Below, piece by piece: positions 9,428 to 18,418 of a stretch of DNA of 64,000 nucleotides. Each line of letters starts with the position of its first letter. The stretch's first letter is position 1. Both the position numbers and the translations under genes were made by a program. A model generated the notes under the pieces. It was given only the letters and a program-made list of their open reading frames with translations, was not told the DNA's origin and searched no databases. The stretch covers positions 28,302 through 92,301 of the forward strand of contig WMBV01000027.1 of the NCBI GenBank assembly GCA_017745595.1, given 5' to 3'. The DNA is from Bordetella petrii. GTDB lineage: Bacteria > Pseudomonadota > Gammaproteobacteria > Burkholderiales > Burkholderiaceae_B.

Positions 9428-10669
9428 TCAAGGCTTCGCCGCGATGGCCTTTGGCCGGTTCGCCGGCTTCGGCATGCCCAGGCCCTTGCGGGCGATCTGG
9501 TCTCTCATGACCTGCACGCTGCCGTGATTGACCGTCGACTGGAATGCCCCCAGCAAATTGTGGGCGAAGACGCCCGAGTCGATGGCGCCGGGCGACCCGT
9601 TCAGCAATTCCGCGTAGGGCCCGAGCATCTGGCTGATTGCCTCGGTGGCACGCACGCCGTGCTCCGGGCCGGCGACTTTTTCCCCCGACCCTTCATAGCT
9701 GAAATTGCCGGACCGCGCGGCAATCGACAGGCTGCGCATCGTCATCAGCCGGCACATCTGTGCCTCGGTCCAGAGATCGGCCACCTTGTCGCGCACGGCG
9801 GGATCGTCTTTCAGATGCGCGACGCACGCCTCGCCGGACTTGAGAAGATTCACGATGTCTTCGGTTCTCCGGACCGACATCAGGTATCGCCATGCCCCGA
9901 CCCGATCCAGGTTGAGGCCGCGTTGCGTCACGTTCCAGCCGTCGCCTTCCTGCCCCAACAGGCACGATGCGGGCACTTCCACGTTGTCGAAGAACACCTC
10001 GTTGGTACGCCCTTCGCCATAAGTGGTGTGAACCGGCGCCTTGGGCTCGTTCTGGATCGTCCACAGTGGCCGCACCGTGATGCCCGGGGTGTCCATGGGC
10101 ACCAGCAGCACCGACAGGCCGGCCTGCCGGCGGGACTCGGGATCGGTGCGGACGAGCAGAAAGATGTGCGTGGCGTTCTGGGCGTTGGTGGTGTAGATTT
10201 TCTGCCCGTTGACGATGTACTTGTCGCCCTGGCGCGTGGCCCGGCAGCGCAATCCCGCCAGGTCGGTGCCGCAATGCGGCTCGCTATAGCCCTGGCAGAA
10301 ACTGATCTGCAGGCGGGCGCAGCCCGGCAGATATTGTTGCTTCTGTTCTTCGGTACCCGAAGCCAGGATGGCGGGCCCGCCGGTGCCGCCGCCGCCCACG
10401 CGCATATCGCAGGCCCGCACGAACTCCTCTTCGACTATGTATTGCGTGACGGCGCTGCCCTGCTGCCCGCCATATTCCTTCGGCCAACTGATGGCCAGCC
10501 AGCCGCGGCGATAGATGGCCTCTTGCAGGGCAAGCAGCTTGGGCCCCTTGCCCTGCCCCGCGTGGGCAGCGGCGAGTTCGGCCCGTACCTCATCGGTGAT
10601 ATGTTCGCGGATGAAGCCGCGGACCGAGGCCCGCAACGCCATTTCTTCCGCACTGAACGCGAAATCCAT
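9428..10669 (-). CDS. Acyl-CoA dehydrogenase family protein (larger partner)
   Basis: A 413-residue acyl-CoA dehydrogenase. The FAD/substrate region is seen as QGYSEPHCGTDLAGL and the nucleotide region as VNGQKIYTTNAQNA. At the C-terminus the IYEGTxEIQR element is replaced by NHGSVQVMRDQIA, so the canonical Glu is His. The long-chain/isovaleryl subclass places the base elsewhere, so inactivity does not follow. It lies 48 bases after the CoA-transferase gene and 19 before the second dehydrogenase gene, consistent with one polycistronic unit. Physiological substrate unknown. Confidence 0.91.
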   Translation of the reverse strand: MDFAFSAEEMALRASVRGFIREHITDEVRAELAAAHAGQGKGPKLLALQEAIYRRGWLAISWPKEYGGQQGSAVTQYIVEEEFVRACDMRVGGGGTGGPAILASGTEEQKQQYLPGCARLQISFCQGYSEPHCGTDLAGLRCRATRQGDKYIVNGQKIYTTNAQNATHIFLLVRTDPESRRQAGLSVLLVPMDTPGITVRPLWTIQNEPKAPVHTTYGEGRTNEVFFDNVEVPASCLLGQEGDGWNVTQRGLNLDRVGAWRYLMSVRRTEDIVNLLKSGEACVAHLKDDPAVRDKVADLWTEAQMCRLMTMRSLSIAARSGNFSYEGSGEKVAGPEHGVRATEAISQMLGPYAELLNGSPGAIDSGVFAHNLLGAFQSTVNHGSVQVMRDQIARKGLGMPKPANRPKAIAAKP

Positions 10670-10717
10670 GAATGTTTTCTCCTTACGCCAAACCTTGGAA
10701 TCTTCGAGACCGGAGCT

Positions 10718-11947
10718 TCAAAGCCTGATGGCCCCGTCCCGCGCCAGCCGCTCCATGTCTTCCTCGCTGTAGTCCAGGCGCGCAAGAATCTGCCGGGTGT
10801 CCTGGCCTATCTTGGGGCGGCCGGGCCACCTGACCTTGCCCGGCCAGCGCCGAAAGCGGGGAACGACGCCCTGCAGCCGCAACGTGCCCAAGACCGCGTC
10901 ATCGAGTTCCACAAAGGTCTGGCGCTCGATCACATGGCGATCGCCAAAGAGCTGTTCGACGTCGTAGACGGGGCCGGCGACGACGCCGGCTTGCTCAAAG
11001 ACATCCAGGACTTCTTTCTGCGTATGCCGATACACCCAGTCGGCCACCGCGCCGTCGCATTCGGCGAGCTTCTGCATGCGTTGGGGATTGGTCTGCAAAT
11101 CGGGCCGGTCCGCCAGGTCGGATCGGCCGATCGCATTGAACAGGCGCCGGGCGCCGGAGTTGGCCGCCGCCGACACCGCGATCCAGCGGTTGTCGGACGT
11201 CTGGTAGGTATTGCGCGGCGTCGTCCAGGTAGAGCGGTTGCCGCGCCGCTGCCCGACCACGCCGAGCTGGTCGTAGTCGACCGCCATCGCGCCCAGCAGC
11301 GACAGCATGGGTTCGTACAAGCTGATTTCGACGTCATCGCCCACGCCGCCGTTCTTGGAACGATTGACCAGCGCGGCCAGTACCGACATGGCGCCGGTCA
11401 GCGCGGCGACGCCATCGGCGATCGGATAGGCGGGCAGCGTGGGCGGACCGTCGGCCTCGCCGGTCGTATGCGCGAAGCCGCTGAAGGCCTCGGCCAGCGT
11501 GCCCATGCCGGGCCGCGACCGATAGGGGCCGGTTTGCCCGTAGCCGCTGATATGCAGCATGACCAGGCCCGGATTGGCCGCGGACAGGGTTTCATAATCC
11601 AGCCCCCAGGTGGCGAGCTTGCCGGGGCGGAAGTTTTCAATGACCACGTCCGCCGTGGCCGCAAGGCGCCGAACGAGCTCGGCCCCATCGGGGGTCTTGA
11701 TATCCACGGCCGCCACTTGCTTGCCGCGATTGGTCGCCCGCCACCAAAGCGGCTCGTCATTCTTGGTGCGCCCCATTCTCCTGACTTCATCGCCCTTCGG
11801 GGGCTCGATCTTGATGACCTCGGCGCCCAGATCCGCGAGATACGCCGAGGCCATGGGCCCCGCGAAAAGCATGCCTATTTCCAGTACCTTGATTCCGACC
11901 AGGGGGCCCTGGGCGGAAGGATCGGGTGACTCGGTGTTGGACTTCAT
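10718..11947 (-). CDS. CaiB/BaiF-family (type III) CoA transferase
   Basis: A 409-residue enzyme that moves CoA between carboxylic acids through a mixed anhydride on a conserved Asp. The family N-terminus LEIGMLFAGPMASAYLADLG (residues 23-42) is present, then EVIKIEPP and ENFRPGKLATWGLD. The likely catalytic Asp is Asp178 in YPIADG, aligned with the Asp of formyl-CoA transferase. It probably activates the island's carboxylic acid substrate for the two dehydrogenases encoded downstream. The start is the ATG before KSNTESP; a longer frame upstream lacks homology. Confidence 0.92.
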   Translation of the reverse strand: MKSNTESPDPSAQGPLVGIKVLEIGMLFAGPMASAYLADLGAEVIKIEPPKGDEVRRMGRTKNDEPLWWRATNRGKQVAAVDIKTPDGAELVRRLAATADVVIENFRPGKLATWGLDYETLSAANPGLVMLHISGYGQTGPYRSRPGMGTLAEAFSGFAHTTGEADGPPTLPAYPIADGVAALTGAMSVLAALVNRSKNGGVGDDVEISLYEPMLSLLGAMAVDYDQLGVVGQRRGNRSTWTTPRNTYQTSDNRWIAVSAAANSGARRLFNAIGRSDLADRPDLQTNPQRMQKLAECDGAVADWVYRHTQKEVLDVFEQAGVVAGPVYDVEQLFGDRHVIERQTFVELDDAVLGTLRLQGVVPRFRRWPGKVRWPGRPKIGQDTRQILARLDYSEEDMERLARDGAIRL

Positions 11948-12006
11948 CAGAGAATTTCCGAAAAGTGGGAATGGAAGGTGCCGGAGTGGATGGAAGGCCG
12001 TCCGGA

Positions 12007-13362
12007 CTACGATGCGGGCGCCTGGCAGGCATGCAGCGCGGGAAGACGCTCGAGTTGCGACAACCGCTCGTGGATCGATGCCGCGGCCGTCTCGGAAATG
12101 GCCCGGGTGGCGCAGCTCATGAACTTCGCGCGAATCTCGTCGTCGGAAAGCGGCGCGCCGGCGGCGCCACGCGCCAGCACCACGGGCGCGCTCTGCAGCG
12201 TGCGCCCGTCCCGCAGCGCCACGGCGACCTGGTCGTGCGGCGCATAGCCGGTTGCGGGATCTTCCCGAGGGTCGAACTGCAGCTCCACGCGCTCGAACAA
12301 GCCCTGGACGTCTTGCCTTTGCACGAAAGCGTCGTCGAGCTCGCCCAGGCCGACGCGCCCGGCCACCAGCGCGCAAGCCATGGCGAACTGGATGCTGAAC
12401 TTCGCCTCGAGTCCGGTCATGGGGCGCGCATTGCGCAGCACCCTGGCGTTGCGGCGGCTCATCGAGACGACGATGCGAGCCACCTGATCCGCCGCGATCG
12501 ACGGATGCGCGCCCCTCAATTCCAGCATTGCGTCAATCGGCCGGTGCGTGCAGTAGCAGGTCGGGTATTTCTTGATGTTCAAGCCGATTTCGACGATGCG
12601 CCAGCGCCGGCCGATCTGCACCGGCTCGTCGAGATTCACCGCCCCCGCCGGCGATACCGCGGCCAGGAAGCCCTGTGGATGCTCCAGCGCATCCATGGCC
12701 GCGGACATGCCCGCGGCGGCAAGCCGCGCGGAAATCACCCCGGCATGCGCGGCCCGGCCGGCATGAAACGGCTTCGCCATCGAGCCGAAATTGGCGGTAA
12801 TGCCGGCGCTTTGCGATGCGCCCAGCGACAGGGCCGCCGCGGTCCGGTCCGGATCCAGCCGGCGCAACCGGGCGCAGGCCGCCGCCGCGGCGATGGGGCC
12901 GAATATCCCGGTCGGATGCCAGCCCTTTGTATGGTATTGGCCGGCTTCGCGCTGCATGAGCTCGGCCCAGGTTTCAAAACCCGCCACATAGGCGCACAGC
13001 ATGTCGCGGCCGGACGCGCCCAGGTGTTCGGCCTCGGCCACGATGGCCGGCACCAGCACCGCGCTGGGATGCGCCGACAGGGCCGTATCGTCGAAATCGA
13101 GGGTGTGCGTCGCGACGGCATTGATCCACGCCGCCTCGGGAGCACCGGCCCTGCCGGCCCCCCAGAGCAGCGAGGCGTCGCCCGGGGCCGGCGACAGCGT
13201 CTCGGCCAGGATCGACACGCAGGGCTCGTCCTTGCCGGCCAGCATGACGCCGACCGCGTCGATGAAACCGCGCTTGGCCATGTCGATCCCGGAACCCGGG
13301 ATGCCGTCGAACTCCAGCCCCGACGCGGCCGCGGCAAGATCGCGAGTCAGCGATGTACTCAT
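12007..13362 (-). CDS. MmgE/PrpD-family protein
   Basis: A 451-residue member of the family that includes 2-methylcitrate dehydratase, cis-aconitate decarboxylase and iminodisuccinate epimerase. Recognisable segments are HTLDFDDTALSAHPSAVLVP (residues 85-105), GWHPTGIFGP, SQSAGI and KKYPTCYCTHRPIDA. The start chosen is the ATG before STSLTRD. It lies between the Bug binding protein and the CoA transferase genes, so it likely handles a tri- or dicarboxylate intermediate (dehydration or isomerisation). The exact reaction is not assignable; prpB and prpC are absent here. Confidence 0.88.
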   Translation of the reverse strand: MSTSLTRDLAAAASGLEFDGIPGSGIDMAKRGFIDAVGVMLAGKDEPCVSILAETLSPAPGDASLLWGAGRAGAPEAAWINAVATHTLDFDDTALSAHPSAVLVPAIVAEAEHLGASGRDMLCAYVAGFETWAELMQREAGQYHTKGWHPTGIFGPIAAAAACARLRRLDPDRTAAALSLGASQSAGITANFGSMAKPFHAGRAAHAGVISARLAAAGMSAAMDALEHPQGFLAAVSPAGAVNLDEPVQIGRRWRIVEIGLNIKKYPTCYCTHRPIDAMLELRGAHPSIAADQVARIVVSMSRRNARVLRNARPMTGLEAKFSIQFAMACALVAGRVGLGELDDAFVQRQDVQGLFERVELQFDPREDPATGYAPHDQVAVALRDGRTLQSAPVVLARGAAGAPLSDDEIRAKFMSCATRAISETAAASIHERLSQLERLPALHACQAPAS

Positions 13363-13437
13363 ATCGTCTGCTCCCGGGCCGGTGCGCGGGCACACCGCGC
13401 CAGTTCGTGGGCAAGCGCCAGGACCGTATCTCGACGT

Positions 13438-14457
13438 TTACTCAATCGTGACTCCGGCTTTCTTGATCAAGGCCGCCCAGACCTGGATCTCGCGTTCGAT
13501 TTTTTTCCTGAACTCGGCCGGCGTGTCGCCGACGGGGTCCAGCCCCTGGTGATTGAGCCACTCTTTGTTGGCGGGCATGGCCACGGAAGCGGCAAGCGCC
13601 GCCGCCAGCTCTTGCACGATCTCTGGAGGCGTGCCGGCGGGAGCCGACAACCCGTACCAGACGCTGGTGTCGTAACCCGGCACGCCCGATGCGTCGATAG
13701 TGGGCAGTTCCGGCCACAGAGCGGTGCGCTCTTTGGTGGAAACCGCCAGGGCGCGCACTCTGCCCGCGGCGCTGAACGGCTTGGCCGTCGCCAGCGGGTT
13801 CATCATCATCTCGGTCTCGCCCGAGGCCACCGCGTTGAGCGAGGGCGCCCCCCCTTTGTAGGGAATGTGCATGACGTTGATGCCGGCCATCGACTTGAAC
13901 AGTTCCATGGACAGGTGGACCGAGGTGCCGATACCGGACGAGGCGTAGTTGTACTTGCCGGGGCTCTTGCGGCAATACGCGACCAGTTCGGCCACCGAAT
14001 TCACGGGCACGCGCGGGTTCACCAGCAAAGAGAACGCGCCGGCAGCCACCATGCTTACCGGAATGAAGTCTTCAAGGACGTTGTACGACAGCTTCTTCTC
14101 GGCCGCGGCCTCTACCGCGATCGTGCCGGTGTGTATCAGCAGGGTGTTGCCGTCGGCCGGGGATCTGGCGACGAACTCGGTACCGAGCGAGGCGCCCGCC
14201 CCGCCTTTGTTGTCCACGATGACGGGGCGGCCCAGGCGTTCGCTCAGCCAGCTCGCGGTGCCGCGCCCGACGATATCGGCGGATCCGCCCGGCGCATAAG
14301 GAACGACGATCCGCAATGGAGTGTTCGCGCGGGCAAAAGACACATACGAGGCGATTCCCAGCGCGGCGCCCGCCGCGGTTGCGCGAAGTATGCGACGGCG
14401 GGGCATATCGACCGTCGGAGGGGTGATTCGATCTTGGTGCTTGGCGGATTGTCTCAT
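13438..14457 (-). CDS. Bug-family tripartite tricarboxylate transporter substrate-binding protein
   Basis: A 339-residue periplasmic binding protein. The N-terminus carries twin arginines (PRRRILRATAAG) and a hydrophobic stretch ending ARA, so Tat or Sec export is likely. The Bug signature VPYAPGGSADIVGR follows the signal, with VDNKGGAGASLGTE and the ligand-loop YKGGAPSLN. A second ATG 17 codons downstream gives a tighter signal peptide, so the start is uncertain. No tctA/tctB membrane genes are nearby, which is usual for the expanded Bug family of Bordetella relatives. It probably captures the carboxylate that the island consumes. Confidence 0.92.
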   Translation of the reverse strand: MRQSAKHQDRITPPTVDMPRRRILRATAAGAALGIASYVSFARANTPLRIVVPYAPGGSADIVGRGTASWLSERLGRPVIVDNKGGAGASLGTEFVARSPADGNTLLIHTGTIAVEAAAEKKLSYNVLEDFIPVSMVAAGAFSLLVNPRVPVNSVAELVAYCRKSPGKYNYASSGIGTSVHLSMELFKSMAGINVMHIPYKGGAPSLNAVASGETEMMMNPLATAKPFSAAGRVRALAVSTKERTALWPELPTIDASGVPGYDTSVWYGLSAPAGTPPEIVQELAAALAASVAMPANKEWLNHQGLDPVGDTPAEFRKKIEREIQVWAALIKKAGVTIE

Positions 14458-14482
14458 GTCGTTGTGTTATTCCGTTGAGTCG

Positions 14483-17116
14483 TCACTGGAAGGCGGCGGC
14501 CACAATTGCTGCCTGGTGCGCCGAATGAAGCTCGTGAAAGCTTCCCGCCGGAGAAGCCGATTCGGGACGGCCTCGGTAGCCGACCTGGGGCTGGCCTACC
14601 CCGCAAGCTCTTGCCACTGCTTCAAGCTGCCTGTCGAGCCAACTCCAGGCGCCCATGTTGGCCGGTTCTTCTTGCACCCAGATCAGCGTGGCATGCGGAA
14701 GCTTCCGGAGAAATGCGGAAAGCGCCGCGGTGGGCAGCGGATAGAGTTGCTCGAGCCGGACGATCGCGGTGCGGCGATCGTCGCGACGCTGCCGCTCGCC
14801 TTCGAGTTCGTAGGCAATCTTTCCGCAGCAGAACAACACCCGGTCGATGACAGGCTCCTCATCGCCGGCATGCTCCGCCCCGGGGCCGCTGATGTGCAGC
14901 GGCTGGAAGGCGGTGCCGGCAGCGAAGTCGGGCAATGCCGAGACGGCCGCCGGCAGCCGCAGCAGGGTCTTGGGGGCAAACACGACGAGCGGCTTGCGTA
15001 CCGGGTCGTGCGCCTGCTGCCGCAGCAGGTGGAAATAATTGGCGGGTGTCGTCGGTATGGCAATGCGCAGATTGTCTTGCGCCGCCAATTGCAGAAACCG
15101 TTCGATACGGGCCGAAGAGTGTTCCGGCCCCTGGCCTTCCAGCCCGTGTGGAAGCAGCATGACCAGCGACGATTGCTGCCGCCATTTTTCTTCGCCGCTG
15201 GCGATGAACTGGTCGATCATGATCTGTGCCCCATTGGCGAAATCGCCGAACTGGGCTTCCCAGATGGTCAGGGCCTGCCGGTTTGCCAGGCTGTATCCGT
15301 ATTCGTAGCCGAGTACGGCGTATTCGGACAGCGGGCTATTGATGACCTGGAAATCGGCCCGTGCCTGGGGCAGGTGCCGCAGGCTGATATGGCGCCGGCC
15401 GTTGTGCACGTCGGTCAGCGCGAAGTGCCGGTGGGAAAAGGCGCCGCGCACGACATCCTGGCCGGTCAGGCGAATGGCGATGCCGTCGGCGAGCAGGCTG
15501 GCGAACGCCAATGCTTCTGCGACTGCCCACACGATACCCTTGCCGGTATCGCCTCGCTGGCGCACCAGCCGCGCGAGTTTCGCCTCGATGGCGATATCGT
15601 CCGGAACCGCTGCAAGATGCGCAAGAAACGCACGCAGGCTGGGCTCGTCGACCCCCGGCACGCTCCCGCTCGCGGCGCGTTCCGCCCGCGGCGGCGCGTC
15701 GCCGGCAACGGGCCGCCACTCGGCCATTCGTGCGTAGGCCGCATCGAGCTCGGCCTGATAGGCGCTTTTGATCGCTGGCGGCACCGACGGGGACAGCGTG
15801 CCGGCGTCGAGCAGTTCCGCCTCGAACCGCTGCAGGGCAGTAGGCTTGGCGTCGAGCACTCGGTACAGCCCGGGCTGGGTGAAGCGGGGTTCGTCGATTT
15901 CGTTGTGGCCATTGCGGCGATAGCAGACCAGGTCGATGACGGCATCGCGCGAGTGCGCGGCGCGGAATCCGCTGGCCAGGTCGGCGGCGCGCAGCATGGC
16001 CTCGACGTCGTCGCCGTTGGCGTGAACGATGAGACTGTCGATGGCTTTCCAGGGGCCGGTACAGTAGTGCGAGCTGCGGCCTTCGTCGGGCTCGGTGGTG
16101 AAGCCGAGCTGGTTGTTGACCACGACGTGTATGGTGCCGCCGGTACAAAAGCCGGCGGGATGAGCCAGCTGCAGGGTTTCGGCCACCACCCCCTGCCCGA
16201 CCACCGCCGCATCCGTGTGCAGGACGATGCCCAGCACCTTGGCGCGACCGGCTCCGGCAAGCATGTCCTGGCGCGCCCGGGTATTTCCCAGAACGACCGC
16301 ATCCACCGCCTCGAGGTGAGAAGGATTGGGCAGCAGCGTGACCCGCAAGCCCGTCTCGTGCAGGGTCGTCTCGAAACCAAGGTGATAGGGCACGTCGGCA
16401 CAGCTGTCGTGCGACGCGTAGGGAAACGCGCCCTTGAACTCGGCAAGCAGCGCGTCGAGCGGCTTGTCCAGGACGTTGGCCGCCAGGTTCAATCGCCCGC
16501 GATGCATCGTGCCGATCACCACCTCGGCGACCCCGTCCGCGGCGGCATTGCGCAGCAGGCGATCCAGCAGGGGAATCAGCGACTCGGCGCCCTCGGCGCC
16601 AAAACGTTTCTTGCCGGGGAATTTCTTGGCAAGAAAGCGCTCGAACTGTTCCGCTCGCGCCAGCTTACGGTGCGCGCGCAACAGCGTTTCGGCATCCCTG
16701 GGCCCCATGGATTCGACGGCCTGGCGGATCCACGCGACGATCTCGTCATTTCCAATGTGGGCCGTCTCAATGCCCAGCGACCCGCAGTAGGCGGCCGTGG
16801 CGGCGGCTACCGACGGCATGCCCGCCGTCACGGCCGTTGCGCGCCGGGCGACCTGCCCGGGGCCCGGCGCGGCGCCCAACGGATTCACGCCGGCCCGCAG
16901 ATGCCCATGATTGCGCAGCCGTTCCACCTGCCACCGCGCGCCGTCTTCTTCGCGCCCATCGATCCCGACCAGCTCATCGACCAGTTGGAAAACCTGACTC
17001 CAGCTCTGGTGTACGGACGCGGGATCGGAGCGATACCGGTGGTACATGTCTTCCAGGAATGGAGCGGCGGCGGCATGGATGGCGCTTCCCACGGGCGTGG
17101 GTCGGTTGCTCGACAT
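14483..17116 (-). CDS. 2-oxoglutarate dehydrogenase E1-like protein (orphan)
   Basis: An 877-residue thiamin-diphosphate 2-oxo-acid decarboxylase of the SucA/DHTKD1 type, about 60-80 residues shorter than housekeeping SucA. Seen in order: N-terminal PFLEDMYHRYRSDPASVHQSW, TMHRGRLN (substrate histidine), the cofactor region HTDAAVVGQG and NNQLGFTT, then the transketolase-like domain with YEYGYSLANRQ and EAQFGDFANGAQ. In most E1o proteins the cofactor motif begins GDA; here it is TDA. No E2 or E3 gene is beside it. It is the first gene of the acyl-CoA island, divergent from a LysR regulator. It may act on another 2-oxo acid such as 2-oxoadipate, borrowing E2/E3 from the main complex; this is inference. 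Confidence 0.85.
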   Translation of the reverse strand: MSSNRPTPVGSAIHAAAAPFLEDMYHRYRSDPASVHQSWSQVFQLVDELVGIDGREEDGARWQVERLRNHGHLRAGVNPLGAAPGPGQVARRATAVTAGMPSVAAATAAYCGSLGIETAHIGNDEIVAWIRQAVESMGPRDAETLLRAHRKLARAEQFERFLAKKFPGKKRFGAEGAESLIPLLDRLLRNAAADGVAEVVIGTMHRGRLNLAANVLDKPLDALLAEFKGAFPYASHDSCADVPYHLGFETTLHETGLRVTLLPNPSHLEAVDAVVLGNTRARQDMLAGAGRAKVLGIVLHTDAAVVGQGVVAETLQLAHPAGFCTGGTIHVVVNNQLGFTTEPDEGRSSHYCTGPWKAIDSLIVHANGDDVEAMLRAADLASGFRAAHSRDAVIDLVCYRRNGHNEIDEPRFTQPGLYRVLDAKPTALQRFEAELLDAGTLSPSVPPAIKSAYQAELDAAYARMAEWRPVAGDAPPRAERAASGSVPGVDEPSLRAFLAHLAAVPDDIAIEAKLARLVRQRGDTGKGIVWAVAEALAFASLLADGIAIRLTGQDVVRGAFSHRHFALTDVHNGRRHISLRHLPQARADFQVINSPLSEYAVLGYEYGYSLANRQALTIWEAQFGDFANGAQIMIDQFIASGEEKWRQQSSLVMLLPHGLEGQGPEHSSARIERFLQLAAQDNLRIAIPTTPANYFHLLRQQAHDPVRKPLVVFAPKTLLRLPAAVSALPDFAAGTAFQPLHISGPGAEHAGDEEPVIDRVLFCCGKIAYELEGERQRRDDRRTAIVRLEQLYPLPTAALSAFLRKLPHATLIWVQEEPANMGAWSWLDRQLEAVARACGVGQPQVGYRGRPESASPAGSFHELHSAHQAAIVAAAFQ

Positions 17117-17142
17117 CGGAGCGTGTCCCCTTTCGTCTTAGT

Positions 17143-17159
17143 CTTCGGTGTGTCCGAAG
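17143..17159. promoter_or_regulatory. Candidate LysR operator between the island and its regulator
   Basis: An inverted repeat CTTCGG-N5-CCGAAG lies in the 158-base divergent region. It contains a T-N11-A core (T17145 to A17157), the general LysR-type recognition pattern. It is 27 bases upstream of the E1-like start and about 115 bases from the regulator start. Function is inferred from position and pattern. Confidence 0.55.
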
Positions 17160-17274
17160 TGACGTAAGATTAGCGGCAAGCTCGGCGTTTGCGCGCTCAT
17201 CCAGCGGCTATCAGCTATGTTCATGGCGCATATCGACCGGCCGCCAATTCCGCACGAAATCCCTTATCGGCACC

Positions 17275-18201
17275 ATGGAACTCGAACAACTACGGTACTT
17301 TCAGCAAGTCGCGGATCAGGGCAGTGTCTCCCGGGCCGCGATGACGCTCGGCGTTTCGCAGTCGGCGGCCAGCAGGCAGATCAAGGGCCTCGAAGAAAGC
17401 CTGCATACGCGGCTGTTCTATCGCCACGGCCGGGGCGTTGCGTTAACCGACGCCGGCCGCACGCTCTACCTGGCGGTGAAGCCGTTGCTGGCGCAATTGG
17501 GCGAGGTGAAAGACCTGCTGCTGGAAGAATCCGCGCAGCCGACCGGCTCTATCGTGGTGGGCATGCCGGCCTCGCTGATGGGCACGATCGGCGCATCCCT
17601 GGCACAACTCTTTCTCCACCGCTACCCGAAAGTTTCCTTGCACCTGTACGAAGGCTCCAGCGGCTTGCTGGTCGAACGGCTGGAAAGCGGATTGATCGGC
17701 GCGGCGGTCTTGTACGACACCCGGCGCGGCTCGAACATGCTGGTCACCCCCTTGCTGGAAGAGCAATTGTTTCTGGTCGAGGCCCGCACCGACGACAGCG
17801 ACGACGCCAGCATTGCCTCGCTAGAGGAACTGAGCCGCTTCAAGCTGATCCTGCCCGGCGGCCTGAGCGGGCTGCGCCGAACCATCGATTCCGCGTTCCA
17901 CGCGGAAAATATCGCGAGCCCGGTGCTGACGGAAATGCACTCGGTAACGGTAGTGAAGCACCTGGTCGAAAAAGGGGTCGGCAGCACGATCCTGCCCTTC
18001 GGTGCCGTGCACCGGGAAGTCGAGCACCGCTACCTGTCCGCGCGCCCGATTCCCTACGAGATCATGAAGGCGCGACTGGGCATCGCCACCGCCACGGGCC
18101 AACCCCTGACGCGGGCGATGCGGATCTTCATCGGCTTGCTGAAAGAAGAGGTAGACAGGTGCCTGGCCGGAGGCAGCCTGCGCGGGCGCATGTATCAATA
18201 G
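17275..18201 (+). CDS. LysR-family transcriptional regulator
   Basis: A 308-residue regulator: an N-terminal helix-turn-helix (residues 1-60, ELEQLRYFQQVADQGS and TLGVSQSAASRQIKGLE) and a two-lobed effector-binding domain. The ATG directly before ELEQLRYF is the family start; the much longer frame upstream is not protein-like. It is divergent from the orphan E1-like gene and the acyl-CoA island, which it probably regulates through the T-N11-A palindrome between them. The coinducer is probably a pathway intermediate. A strong bidirectional terminator follows. Confidence 0.93.
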   Translation: MELEQLRYFQQVADQGSVSRAAMTLGVSQSAASRQIKGLEESLHTRLFYRHGRGVALTDAGRTLYLAVKPLLAQLGEVKDLLLEESAQPTGSIVVGMPASLMGTIGASLAQLFLHRYPKVSLHLYEGSSGLLVERLESGLIGAAVLYDTRRGSNMLVTPLLEEQLFLVEARTDDSDDASIASLEELSRFKLILPGGLSGLRRTIDSAFHAENIASPVLTEMHSVTVVKHLVEKGVGSTILPFGAVHREVEHRYLSARPIPYEIMKARLGIATATGQPLTRAMRIFIGLLKEEVDRCLAGGSLRGRMYQ

Positions 18202-18236
18202 AGCCGCCATCGAGCCATTCCGGCGCGCCAATGGCG

Positions 18237-18266
18237 AAGGGCCGGCAACTGACGTTGCCGGCCCTT
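18237..18266. terminator. Bidirectional terminator between lysR-type gene and tRNA-Val
   Basis: A 13-base perfect stem, AAGGGCCGGCAAC and its complement, closes a TGAC loop. It lies 35 bases after the regulator stop and 6 bases beyond the 3' end of the tRNA gene on the other strand. The arms begin with AA and end in TT on either strand, so it can serve both transcripts. Confidence 0.75.
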
Positions 18267-18272
18267 CTGGTC

Positions 18273-18347
18273 TGGTGGGTGGTACAAGTTTCGAACTTGT
18301 GACCCCTGCCGTGTGAAGGCAGTGCTCTACCACTGAGCTAACCACCC
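18273..18347 (-). tRNA. tRNA-Val (anticodon CAC)
   Basis: A 75-base tRNA with encoded CCA. The acceptor stem GGGTGGT pairs with ACCACCC, the D arm contains TAGCTCAGTGGTAGAGC, the anticodon loop is TTCACAC giving CAC (valine, codon GTG), and the T arm contains the GTTCGAA loop. It lies between dnaQ and the LysR regulator, with a terminator at its 3' side. Confidence 0.95.
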
Positions 18348-18418
18348 AAAGAGGCGAAATTCTAGCATACGAATCGCGGCCCGCGCAAACGGCCCCGGGG
18401 CGCCGCGCCGGGCAGCGG

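Noticed and set aside
9326..14478. Very long plus-strand open frames antisense to the acyl-CoA island
   Set aside because: They are mirror frames of well-supported minus-strand genes in GC-rich DNA; the translations are rich in His, Arg, Gly and Gln and have no domain.
16837..17274. N-terminal extension of the LysR regulator
   Set aside because: The extra residues overlap the divergent E1-like gene and promoter region and have no HTH homology; the family start is at 17275.
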